Position numbers and translations under genes: made by a program. From positions 62,001 to 126,000 of the forward strand of contig JAZUIV010000058.1 of assembly GCA_045642485.1 (NCBI GenBank): a DNA stretch of 64,000 nt. Reading direction: 5' to 3'. Of this stretch, positions 51,750 to 58,122 are shown piece by piece. Every line of letters starts with the position of its first letter. Positions within the stretch are counted from its first letter, which is position 1. Below the pieces are notes generated by a model that saw only the letters and a program-made list of their open reading frames with translations, had not been told where the DNA came from and ran no database searches. This stretch comes from Cacconaster sp045642485. Its GTDB lineage: Bacteria > Bacteroidota > Bacteroidia > Bacteroidales > UBA932.

Positions 51750-52430
51750 ATGATAATAGAAACCATTAAAAGCTATTTGAAAGCCGCTGCCGTAATATAC
51801 GTGCTTGCGGTCACGGCCGCAGCCGTTATTCTCCTGCTCTCCCTCCGGAGCAAGGTCAAGGAAGTGCGCCGTCTGGAGGGAAACCAGCTTGCTCTGCTGG
51901 AGAACATTAATACATACAAGACCAAGGACGGGCTGTGGGCGGCAGAGACGAAGCGTCTGCAGCTTTCCGTTGATGAGTATCGCAGCGCACTGGAGGCCAG
52001 CGAGGGAGTATGTGCCGGGCAGAAGGAGATTATTGCCTCACTCAACCTGAAAGTGCGGCGTCTGGAGAGCCTTCAGCAGACTACACTACAGATGAGGGTG
52101 GATACTTTCACGACTTTCAATCCGGAGCCTTTTACCCGGGACACCCTGAGACTGCCGAAGATCGAGTCATTGGTGAAGCCTGCCTCCCTGATGACCGGTA
52201 CAATCGAGTGGTGCGACCCGTGGGTGTCCTTAAGGGTAAGGGTCGCGGAAGATGGCCGAGCTGCGGTGAGCATATCGTCGGTGGACACGCTGTACCAGAT
52301 CGTGCACCGTGTTCCCAGAAGGTTCCTGTGCATTCCGTTCGGCACAAAGGCGATAAGACAGGAGGTCGTGAGCAGCAACCCGCATACTAAAATTGTCTAT
52401 TCTGAATACATTGAACTGAAACGCAAATAG
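51750..52430 (+). CDS. Membrane-anchored coiled-coil protein of unknown function
   Basis: 226 residues from the ATG at 51750. One N-terminal transmembrane helix (AAAVIYVLAVTAAAVILLLSL), then about 70 residues of coiled coil (KVKEVRRLEGNQLALLENI ... LKVRRLESLQQ), then a beta-rich C-domain ending SSNPHTKIVYSEYIELKRK. The topology resembles i-spanins (Rz) but the C-domain is larger and the gene is early, not in a lysis cassette. I recall similar Bacteroides phage proteins listed only as domains of unknown function. Confidence 0.65.
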   Translation: MIIETIKSYLKAAAVIYVLAVTAAAVILLLSLRSKVKEVRRLEGNQLALLENINTYKTKDGLWAAETKRLQLSVDEYRSALEASEGVCAGQKEIIASLNLKVRRLESLQQTTLQMRVDTFTTFNPEPFTRDTLRLPKIESLVKPASLMTGTIEWCDPWVSLRVRVAEDGRAAVSISSVDTLYQIVHRVPRRFLCIPFGTKAIRQEVVSSNPHTKIVYSEYIELKRK

Positions 52431-52438
52431 AAAACATT

Positions 52439-52639
52439 ATGGATTTAAAAAGCTCAAGAAAGGTATTATCGGCGGGGTTCCGTATCATCAGGTGCGAAGA
52501 TTACCCCACGCCTCGGATAAAGGAGCGCGCAGGCCAAAATGCAGCGTGGGTAACACTTGAGGAGGACTTTCCCTCAAAGGCGGCCAGAGACCGCCGCTTC
52601 AAGGAACTTCTGAAGGATCCTAAAATAATTTATGATTGA
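52439..52639 (+). CDS. Small hypothetical phage protein
   Basis: 66 residues: MDLKSSRKVLSAGFRIIRCE, then KERAGQNAAWVTLEEDFPSK and RDRRFKELLKDPKIIYD. Mixed charged, no membrane helix, no known motif. Starts 8 nt after the previous gene, 3 nt before the next, so it belongs to the early operon. No function can be given. Confidence 0.55.
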   Translation: MDLKSSRKVLSAGFRIIRCEDYPTPRIKERAGQNAAWVTLEEDFPSKAARDRRFKELLKDPKIIYD

Positions 52640-52642
52640 ATT

Positions 52643-52930
52643 ATGACAAATAAAGAGAAAGCGCGGGAGATTGCCTCCGTTCTTGTTGATACCGATCAGA
52701 CTGAAGCGTATAACCATTTGGTCGCACTGATTGAGCAGTCTTTTGAGTGGAAGGAGCAACAGATTATAGGCCTTCTTGAGAAGTTGCACGATGAACAGCA
52801 ATTTCTTCTTTACCACCAGAAGCCATCAAGTAAATTACGGGCGCATTTCGAGGGCTCCACTGGCATACTTGCTAAGTTAATAGCTATGCTTTCCAATGAG
52901 AAAACTAAAGAACAAACCTTTGGACTATGA
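52643..52930 (+). CDS. Small hypothetical phage protein
   Basis: 95 residues, largely helical: NKEKAREIASVLVDTDQTEAY, FEWKEQQIIGLLEKLHDEQQ and GILAKLIAMLSNEKTKEQ. No motif recognised. Its last codons overlap the HAD-like gene by 4 nt (ATGA type), so the two are likely coupled. Confidence 0.55.
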   Translation: MTNKEKAREIASVLVDTDQTEAYNHLVALIEQSFEWKEQQIIGLLEKLHDEQQFLLYHQKPSSKLRAHFEGSTGILAKLIAMLSNEKTKEQTFGL

Positions 52931-53271
52931 TAATTGCGGTTGACTTTGACGGAACGCTTCACGATGCCGAGTACCCCAATATCGGGGTACCGAAGAAGGA
53001 TGCGGTGAAGGTGATGCAGCAGCTGCACGATGACGGGCACACCATCATCATCTGGAGCTGCAGGGCCGGGAGGTATTACGATGATATGATAGAGTGGCTT
53101 GACGGCATCGGGATCCCGTTCGACTATATCAATGAACACGACAGGGCAGTGCTTTCAAACTATGGTGTTGACACCAGGAAGGTTTATGCGGATGTTTACA
53201 TCGATGACCACAATATCGGCGGCATCCCTTCATGGAAGGCAATTTACAAGAAGATACAGGAACTAAATTAA
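52927..53271 (+). CDS. HAD-like phosphatase
   Basis: 114 residues with the catalytic DFDGTLHD at residues 6-13 (nucleophile D6, acid D8), a serine/threonine of motif II in IIIWSCRAGRYYDDM, and the acidic motif IV in VYIDDHN. The small cap-less HAD size fits phage-borne polynucleotide or nucleotide phosphatases of Bacteroides. Substrate unknown. It lies directly before a glycosyltransferase-like gene, with 5 nt between, so a shared role is possible. Confidence 0.8.
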   Translation: MIIAVDFDGTLHDAEYPNIGVPKKDAVKVMQQLHDDGHTIIIWSCRAGRYYDDMIEWLDGIGIPFDYINEHDRAVLSNYGVDTRKVYADVYIDDHNIGGIPSWKAIYKKIQELN

Positions 53272-53276
53272 CGGAT

Positions 53277-54047
53277 ATGGACACAAAGAAAACATTATTG
53301 GTCATCCCGTACCTGAGGGAGGGTGCCCAGGGCGGGGAGCTTGAAACGGCCGTGAACGGCTGGATCAAGAATTTCAAGGGTAATCTCAAGATTGTAGTCG
53401 TCGGTGACGACACCCCTATAACCAGAAAGCTGCAGAAGGAGGGCAAGATCTCCGTTGCGGTTTTGCATAGAAGGCCGGAGAATGCTTCTGAGCCTTCGCT
53501 TGATATCGTTTGCAAGATGGTATGGGTTATGTCCCATTTTGCTAACTCATTCAAAGGCTGCATCTGGTCAAACGATGACATCTATCCGGTGAATCCGGTG
53601 GCGATGAAGGACATCAAAGCCCTGAAGGGTGTCGGCAAAGATCTTACCGGGAAGGACGGCTCATCAAACTATTTTCAAAGAGCAATGGCCCGGACACGCA
53701 GGCTGCTTCTCGAGGCGGGTAAGCCTATCTACAACTACAGCAGCCACTGCCCGAAGTGGTTTGATTTTGAAAGGCTGCAGGAGGTGCTTGACAAATTCAA
53801 TTGTTACAAAACACCGCTGCTGATAGAGAGTCTTTATTTCAATTACTGGTACACTCATCCCAAGGCTGTAAGGATCAATGTCAATGCACCGGGAAACCGC
53901 TTCAAATGTGGCATCTATGAAGCGAATTATGACCTCGCCAAACTTACGGAGGAAATGAAGCGAGGGGTACTCTTCGTCAACAACAGTTCCGTGGGATACA
54001 GAAAGGAACTCATCCTGACTATCAGAGAATTCATCAAAAACTCATAA
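53277..54047 (+). CDS. Glycosyltransferase-like protein (phage cargo)
   Basis: 256 residues from the ATG at 53277. KKTLLVIPYLREGAQGGELE begins a Rossmann-like half; VVVGDD (40-45) and WSNDDIYPVNP (98-108) have the acidic DxD-like centre typical of nucleotide-sugar enzymes, resembling Stealth/capsular phosphotransferase and GT-A folds. SSHCPKWFDFERLQEVLD and ESLYFNYWY complete a conserved-looking C-half. I cannot name the family. Possible roles: DNA base glycosylation or surface change of the lysogen. Confidence 0.55.
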   Translation: MDTKKTLLVIPYLREGAQGGELETAVNGWIKNFKGNLKIVVVGDDTPITRKLQKEGKISVAVLHRRPENASEPSLDIVCKMVWVMSHFANSFKGCIWSNDDIYPVNPVAMKDIKALKGVGKDLTGKDGSSNYFQRAMARTRRLLLEAGKPIYNYSSHCPKWFDFERLQEVLDKFNCYKTPLLIESLYFNYWYTHPKAVRINVNAPGNRFKCGIYEANYDLAKLTEEMKRGVLFVNNSSVGYRKELILTIREFIKNS

Positions 54048-54065
54048 ACACAAAATTCAAACATT

Positions 54066-54728
54066 ATGGACTTATCAAAATTGACAACTGAAGAGCTGAC
54101 CCAGCTCGAAGCGCAGATTGCGGAGAAGAAAGCATTCGCCGAGCGCAAGAAACGTGAGGCTATCGACACGTACAAGGACCTTGTAAGCGAGGCCGTGTCT
54201 GATGCATTTAAGGTACTGCAGGAGCAAAGCCGCTCTCTTGCAACAACCAAGGCAAGGGTTTACAAGATGTTCGAAACGGTCAAGGACATGAAGGCCGACC
54301 TGTTCAAAACAAAGGAAGGTGGTCAGTGGAGCCACACGTTCACGGATAAGGAGGGCAACCTGAGAATCACTCTCGGCACCAACACCCTCGACAACTATGA
54401 TGACACAGCCGAGGATGGCATTGCCATGGTGAACGAGTATCTGGACTCCTTGGCCATGGACAATCCCAACGCTCAGCAGGCCGTCACCATCTGCCGCAGC
54501 CTTCTTTCACGTGACAGGAAAGGCAACCTCAAGCCTTCCAAGATAGTGACTCTCCACAATCACGCTACAAGAAGCGGGGATCAGAAGTTCATCGAAGGCG
54601 TGAATCTCATTATTGGTGCTTACAAGCCTGTGGCCAGCAAGACTTATGTCCGTGCTGAATATAAGAACGAGAAGGGTGAATGGGTTAACGTTCCCCTTGG
54701 TATGACAGAGGCTGAGGAGGGAAAGTGA
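54066..54728 (+). CDS. DUF3164 family phage protein
   Basis: 220 residues. A helical start (LTTEELTQLEAQIAEKKAFAERKKREA) is followed by the DUF3164 core KARVYKMFETVKDMKADLF ... GNLRITLGTNTLDNYDD ... AMVNEYLDSL and RDRKGNLKPSKIVTL. This family is a hallmark of the early region of Mu-like phages; its activity is unknown. The stop shares bases with the start of the next gene (TGATG). Confidence 0.8.
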   Translation: MDLSKLTTEELTQLEAQIAEKKAFAERKKREAIDTYKDLVSEAVSDAFKVLQEQSRSLATTKARVYKMFETVKDMKADLFKTKEGGQWSHTFTDKEGNLRITLGTNTLDNYDDTAEDGIAMVNEYLDSLAMDNPNAQQAVTICRSLLSRDRKGNLKPSKIVTLHNHATRSGDQKFIEGVNLIIGAYKPVASKTYVRAEYKNEKGEWVNVPLGMTEAEEGK

Positions 54729-54910
54729 TGGGCATACAGGTTGAAACAGTGAGCAAGCATATTGAGGAGCACCTGTGTGTCTGCAGGAGATGTTCCGGTA
54801 CCGGGAGGCTTGATAATGGGGCGGTGTGCAGCCAGTGCCAGGGAACCGGCCGTGTTTTCATATCAAGCGATGTCACCACTTACATCCGGCCGTTTGTTCC
54901 GGAGGAGTAA
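54728..54910 (+). CDS. Small DnaJ-type zinc-finger protein
   Basis: 60 residues from the ATG at 54728. Two CxxCxGxG units, CRRCSGTGRL and CSQCQGTGRV, form a single DnaJ-like zinc site. Nothing else is present, so it is likely a small nucleic-acid- or protein-binding adaptor. Coupled by overlap to the DUF3164 gene. Its end is followed at once by the tRNA-like hairpin at 54,911. Confidence 0.7.
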   Translation: MGIQVETVSKHIEEHLCVCRRCSGTGRLDNGAVCSQCQGTGRVFISSDVTTYIRPFVPEE

Positions 54911-54951
54911 CCCCTGATGGTCTTAGCGGCGGTCCGACTCCGCCGCAGGGG
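54911..54951 (+). ncRNA. tRNA acceptor/T-arm-like minihelix
   Basis: CCCCT (54911-54915) pairs with AGGGG (54947-54951), and GCGGCGG (54926-54932) with CCGCCGC (54940-54946); the T-loop-like heptamer TCCGACT sits at 54933-54939. Together 12 bp can stack as in a tRNA acceptor plus T arm, with the 10-nt piece GATGGTCTTA bulged out. It begins directly after the TAA of the zinc-finger gene. Could be a tRNA remnant, an RNA processing site or an attenuator (no T run follows). Confidence 0.45.
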
Positions 54952-54972
54952 ACAAATAAAACAGAATGCAAA

Positions 54973-55218
54973 ATGAAGACTAAAAGAGGCAAAATCAGGG
55001 GAAGCAGTTATCAGAAGAGGGTAACGGACATCAACCGCATCTATGATGAGCACATCAAGGACGGGCTGAACAATCGTGAGATCCTCCGCCGCTTTATTCA
55101 CCCGATTTATCCGATTTCCGAGTCAACACTGTATAACATCTTGAAGGCTGAAGGTACGGTTCCAGCGCCGGAGCCCGAAATGCCCTCTCTTTTCGATGAA
55201 TTCAACAACTCAAAATAG
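54973..55218 (+). CDS. Small HTH-like phage protein
   Basis: 81 residues from the ATG at 54973; a longer in-frame reading would run back through the minihelix and is rejected. KTKRGKIRGSSYQKRVTDIN is strongly basic; INRIYDEHIKDGLNNREILR and ISESTLYNILKAEG look like a helix-turn-helix of the resolvase/terminase-small type. C-terminal acidic tail EPEMPSLFDEFNN. Role unknown, DNA binding likely. Confidence 0.6.
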   Translation: MKTKRGKIRGSSYQKRVTDINRIYDEHIKDGLNNREILRRFIHPIYPISESTLYNILKAEGTVPAPEPEMPSLFDEFNNSK

Positions 55219-55224
55219 TATTTT

Positions 55225-55572
55225 ATGAAAAGGTTTATTACACTTGGGAAGAAGGTCTATGACCGGGTCCCGATGTCAGAGCTCAACATAACAGAGGCGA
55301 TGTTGCGCTACCTGTTTGAAGCTATGTTTAACCGCCCGCACGGTGAGGCTCTTTCAGAACAGGACCGATGTGTCATGGTGGCTAAAGGATTAATTGACCG
55401 TTCAAATCAAATAACCCTTCACGGAGTAGAAATACTTAGTTCCTGTGAGGCGATTGATGATTGTGCGTTTTGTCTTCACTTTCACGAGGATGATGATGGC
55501 GAACGCTGTCTTCTTCACGACATGCCCGTCTGCTGTGGCGATATCTGCGAAGACTGGGAGGAGGACGTTTAG
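55225..55572 (+). CDS. Cysteine-rich hypothetical phage protein
   Basis: 115 residues. A helical N-half (NITEAMLRYLFEAMFNRPHG) leads to a cysteine/histidine-rich end with CEAIDDCAFCLHFHEDDDG, CLLHDMPVCC and CEDWEEDV: eight cysteines and three histidines in about 45 residues, enough for one or two metal sites. Last gene of the early operon, followed by a strong terminator. No family recognised. Confidence 0.6.
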   Translation: MKRFITLGKKVYDRVPMSELNITEAMLRYLFEAMFNRPHGEALSEQDRCVMVAKGLIDRSNQITLHGVEILSSCEAIDDCAFCLHFHEDDDGERCLLHDMPVCCGDICEDWEEDV

Positions 55573-55590
55573 TCTTAGTCCCTTCACGCG

Positions 55591-55630
55591 AATGCCCGGA
55601 AGTCTATTGAACTTTCGGGCATTATTTACG
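55591..55630 (+). terminator. Terminator ending the early operon
   Basis: Stem 55591-55603 (AATGCCCGGAAGT) with 55611-55623 (ACTTTCGGGCATT), 13 bp with one G-U pair, loop CTATTGA, followed by ATTTACG. Confidence 0.75.
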
Positions 55631-55645
55631 ATTTTTGTTTCCCAG

Positions 55646-55678
55646 TTGGAAAAATGTGGAAAAATAGCATTACATTTG
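55646..55678 (+). promoter_or_regulatory. Moron promoter with two MraZ-operator-like repeats
   Basis: TTGGAAAAAT (55646-55655) and GTGGAAAAAT (55656-55665) in 10-bp register, then 5 nt, then the -7 element TACATTTG (55671-55678). The host mraZ promoter has GTGGAAAAAA, GTGGAAAAAT, 5 nt, TACCTTTG: same repeat, same register, same distance. TTGG at 55646 is also at about the -33 position. Confidence 0.6.
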
Positions 55679-55704
55679 TAAGGCTAACGAAAAACAACAG
55701 AATA

Positions 55705-56370
55705 ATGGAAAAGACTGTACTGGATTGGCTCTTGAAGAATTACCCGATAATATTTCTCTGTATTGTCGTGGCTGTGGTGGTATGGATTATTGCCAGATTC
55801 TATTTCCGGAGATTCAAAAAAATGGAGGAAACGGTTAAGGAACTTCCCTGCAGCCGCCTCGAGGAAGACATTCATCGACTTGAAAAAGCGGAGGAAACTG
55901 TGGCCAATCTGCCCTGCAGCCGTCACGAAGACAACTTCCGGACAATCGATGAGAAGCTCACAAAGATTATTACAATCCTCACCATGAAGTACCCTTCCTC
56001 AGCATCTGCTTTCTCCATAAAGCGCAGCCCCAGACAACTTAACGAGAAGGGCAAGGAACTTTATAATGCCTGCGGCGGCAGAGATTTGTTGGAGAACAAC
56101 TGCGATATGCTGCTTGAGATGATTTCAAGGAGTAACCCTAAGACCGCCCTTGACGTTGAGAGTCAGGCGTATGAAGTTTTGGCCGTAAATCAGGATAAGG
56201 ATATGTTCAACGGCGTGAAGCAGTGGATATACAACAGCCCGAACTGGGAGATAGATACGCCGCAAGGTAAGGAGCAATATTCAATTACACTTGCCGATGT
56301 TTGTTTTGTTGTGAGCATTCCGTTAAGGGATATGTACTTATCAAAGCACCCGGAAATTTTGCCAGAATAA
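55705..56370 (+). CDS. Moron-type membrane protein of unknown function
   Basis: 221 residues from the ATG at 55705. One transmembrane helix near the start (IIFLCIVVAVVVWIIARFYF), a short coiled part with an internal repeat (EETVKELPCSRLEEDIHRLE and EETVANLPCSRHEDNFRTID), and a soluble C-domain (GKELYNACGGRDLLENNCDM ... YNSPNWEIDTPQGKEQYS). Own promoter and terminators on both sides make it a separate unit between early and head genes, the mark of a moron. Expression in the lysogen is likely; function unknown, possibly exclusion of other phages. Confidence 0.7.
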   Translation: MEKTVLDWLLKNYPIIFLCIVVAVVVWIIARFYFRRFKKMEETVKELPCSRLEEDIHRLEKAEETVANLPCSRHEDNFRTIDEKLTKIITILTMKYPSSASAFSIKRSPRQLNEKGKELYNACGGRDLLENNCDMLLEMISRSNPKTALDVESQAYEVLAVNQDKDMFNGVKQWIYNSPNWEIDTPQGKEQYSITLADVCFVVSIPLRDMYLSKHPEILPE

Positions 56371-56389
56371 ATCATATTGATGCAACATT

Positions 56390-56428
56390 AAAACGAAGGC
56401 CTCGCCTGTAATGGCGGGCCTTCGTTTT
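56390..56428. terminator. Bidirectional terminator between the moron and the head block
   Basis: 56390-56406 pairs with 56413-56428 (one bulged T), loop TGTAAT; AAAA on the left, TTTT on the right. It serves both converging transcripts. Confidence 0.88.
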
Positions 56429-56444
56429 GGTTAGGGCTTATTAC

Positions 56445-56879
56445 CTATTCTTCGACTGAATAACTGTATTCCTGCTCATAGACTTTTATTCGGCCCGGGA
56501 GGGAGTATGTACGTGATTTAATACGGATGAACGGACGATGTGAAGAGTTTGACCGTACACCGTTTATTGCGTTATGAACGGCCTTTCTGAGTGAGTCTCT
56601 TTCCGTAAAGTATGCGTCCTGTCCGGCACCGGCATAGGTGTCGTCATAGCAGTCACAGGCCAGACGGACGGTGAATGTTCCGGAACCGAGCTGGGAGTCT
56701 TCACCGCTACACTGCCTCCAGTCCGTCTCATTGAAAAGAATGAGCGCTGCCGGGAATGTTATGGGATAAGTGTCTTCACCGTTCAGCAGCGCCTCAAGCT
56801 GTCCGGTGTCTTCATCAACGTGAGTGATTCCGCTGATGGCGGCGAGAAGGGTTCTGATTTGAATGTAATCCTGCTCCAT
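56445..56879 (-). CDS. Mu-like tail completion/terminator protein
   Basis: 144 residues, MEQDYIQIRTLLAAISGITH ... TYPITFPAALILFNETDWRQ ... TFTVRLACDCYDDTYAG ... YEQEYSYSVEE. The alpha-beta pattern, the position directly after the gpG-like gene and the size match neck/tail-terminator proteins (Mu J-like). Direct homology was not seen by eye; the call is from context. Last gene of the leftward head block, 3 nt after the gpG-like gene. Confidence 0.55.
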   Translation of the reverse strand: MEQDYIQIRTLLAAISGITHVDEDTGQLEALLNGEDTYPITFPAALILFNETDWRQCSGEDSQLGSGTFTVRLACDCYDDTYAGAGQDAYFTERDSLRKAVHNAINGVRSNSSHRPFIRIKSRTYSLPGRIKVYEQEYSYSVEE

Positions 56880-56882
56880 AAT

Positions 56883-57464
56883 TTACTTGTTTAAAATGTT
56901 GTTTAAATCGTTTGCAATCATTGTTTGAAGGGTGGTGTCAACGGTTTTTGAGGGGCCGAGGAATTGCCTTTTCGGAATCTTGATGTCAAGTGTCTGTTTC
57001 TTTGTCAGGGCAAGACCTTTCCAGAACGAACCCTCATCATCCTTGCCTCCTTTCTTCTTGCCCTTCTTGCCGGTCTCCTCGTAGTATCTGGCCCAGGCAT
57101 AGGCTCTCATTTTAGGTGTGACTTTCGGATGAGTGGTACCACCGGCATTATGGACTCCGGCATAGATGACGTTGTTGTAGATTGTAACGGACCCGTTCCT
57201 GGGCGTGTAGCCTGTTCCGTTATACAGCACTTTCCGGGAAGACAGCAGCGGGCCACGCCGGGCATCAGCCCCACCTCCCGAGGACTGCCGCTTCGTTTCC
57301 TGCCATTTCTCCAGTGCGCCGTTCTGGAATCCTCCCAGACGGAAATTCTCCTGAACTATGGACTTCACCTTGGCTCCGGCCTTGACCGGCAGCTTGCGGC
57401 GGAAGTATCCGGAGAGCTCGGCATTCTTGGCCTGAAGTTTCTGCCTGAATTCAGGTATCTCCAT
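56883..57464 (-). CDS. Phage virion morphogenesis protein (Mu gpG-like)
   Basis: 193 residues. FRQKLQAKNAELSGYFRRKL, SIVQENFRLGGFQNGALEKWQETKR and GVHNAGGTTHPKVTPKMRAYAW are the usual landmarks of the gpG/virion morphogenesis family, which helps join heads to tails. A lysine/glycine-rich loop (GKKGKKKGGKDDEG) near residue 135 and the C-terminal RQFLGPSKTVDTTLQTMI also fit. Separated from the MuF gene by an unusual 660-bp interval. Confidence 0.8.
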   Translation of the reverse strand: MEIPEFRQKLQAKNAELSGYFRRKLPVKAGAKVKSIVQENFRLGGFQNGALEKWQETKRQSSGGGADARRGPLLSSRKVLYNGTGYTPRNGSVTIYNNVIYAGVHNAGGTTHPKVTPKMRAYAWARYYEETGKKGKKKGGKDDEGSFWKGLALTKKQTLDIKIPKRQFLGPSKTVDTTLQTMIANDLNNILNK

Positions 57465-57471
57465 ATTTTGC

Positions 57472-57479
57472 TATATTTG
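57472..57479 (+). promoter_or_regulatory. -7 element of the plus-strand gene inside the head block
   Basis: TATATTTG, 31 nt before the ATG at 57510; no TTTG at the expected -33 position. Confidence 0.4.
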
Positions 57480-57509
57480 GGATGTTTTATTCATTAACTT
57501 GTTTTTACT

Positions 57510-57893
57510 ATGAATCTGATCACTCCGGAACTTAAGGACCGTATGCTCGAGAAGCTTATTTGCTTGGAGGCCCCGACAATCAACATTGATGATACCGCAA
57601 AGGAACTTGGTGTTTCCCCCTCATGGGTCACAATGATGATTCATCAGTTTGTTGAGTTACAGCTTTGCAGGGCAACATTCTTCATCGGCGGGAACATTCG
57701 CATTGTGATCAGAGCAGAGGCACACGAGATGGCGCTCAGAGGAGGCTTTACGGCCCGGGAGAAGTATCTTAAAGACAGCATCGATAAACTTGAACGAGAG
57801 CTGAAGCAACTTCAAGCGGACTTTCCCGACAGGGCCGAACGCTTTGCAAACATCCTTTCCGGAATCAGCGCAGTGGTGAGCCTCTTCCGCTAA
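57510..57893 (+). CDS. HTH-like protein encoded against the head block
   Basis: 127 residues. TPELKDRMLEKLICLEAPTI and NIDDTAKELGVSPSWVTMMIHQFVELQ form a winged-helix-like N-terminus (about residues 5-55), followed by a beta hairpin, a coiled coil (EKYLKDSIDKLERELKQLQADF) and a hydrophobic end SGISAVVSLFR. It lies on the opposite strand between the gpG-like and MuF genes, with its own -7 element, so it is expressed separately. Regulator, or a partner of the neighbouring toxin domain; neither is shown. Confidence 0.6.
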   Translation: MNLITPELKDRMLEKLICLEAPTINIDDTAKELGVSPSWVTMMIHQFVELQLCRATFFIGGNIRIVIRAEAHEMALRGGFTAREKYLKDSIDKLERELKQLQADFPDRAERFANILSGISAVVSLFR

Positions 57894-58004
57894 AAGTTGT
57901 TCGGCTTGCTCAAGCAGTGTTTCACTTGGTGTTTCAGCATATTCAACCACCTTTATTGCCCCATCAATAACCACTGTCCGGCGGACGATGAATTTTTTAT
58001 CCAT
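57657..58004 (-). CDS. Possible small protein antisense to the HTH-like gene
   Basis: 115 codons, of which the first ~42 (MDKKFIVRRTVVIDGAIKVV then EYAETPSETLLEQAEQLLAEE) look like a natural protein and lie mostly outside the opposite gene; the remaining part is antisense to 57,657-57,893 and looks like a shadow. It follows MuF in the leftward direction, the place where an immunity protein would be expected, but could also be the remnant of a gene overrun by an insertion. Confidence 0.35.
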   Translation of the reverse strand: MDKKFIVRRTVVIDGAIKVVEYAETPSETLLEQAEQLLAEEAHHCADSGKDVCKAFGPVGKVRLKLLQLSFKFIDAVFKILLPGRKASSERHLVCLCSDHNANVPADEECCPAKL

Positions 58005-58030
58005 AAACTATTGTTTTAAAGAAAATTTCT

Positions 58031-58117
58031 TATATTTGCGGTGATTCCGAAAGGAAGTGGATGTCCCGAAAGGGTCGTCCAGCCTGTCCGGCCTCAGATG
58101 CATAATCTGGGGCCGCC
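58031..58117 (+). ncRNA. Candidate structured RNA downstream of, and antisense to, the MuF-toxin gene
   Basis: A -7 element TATATTTG at 58031-58038 (TTG at 58011-58013 as weak -33) is followed by three hairpins: TTCC-GAAA-GGAA (58045-58056); TGGATG-T-CCC-GAAA-GGG-T-CGTCCA (58058-58080); and GGCCTCAGAT-GCATA-ATCTGGGGCC (58090-58114, one U-G pair). Both GAAA loops are GNRA loops only when read on the plus strand. No coding sequence is convincing here. Its transcript would run into the toxin-coding end on the antisense strand. Confidence 0.4.
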
Positions 58118-58122
58118 CTAAT

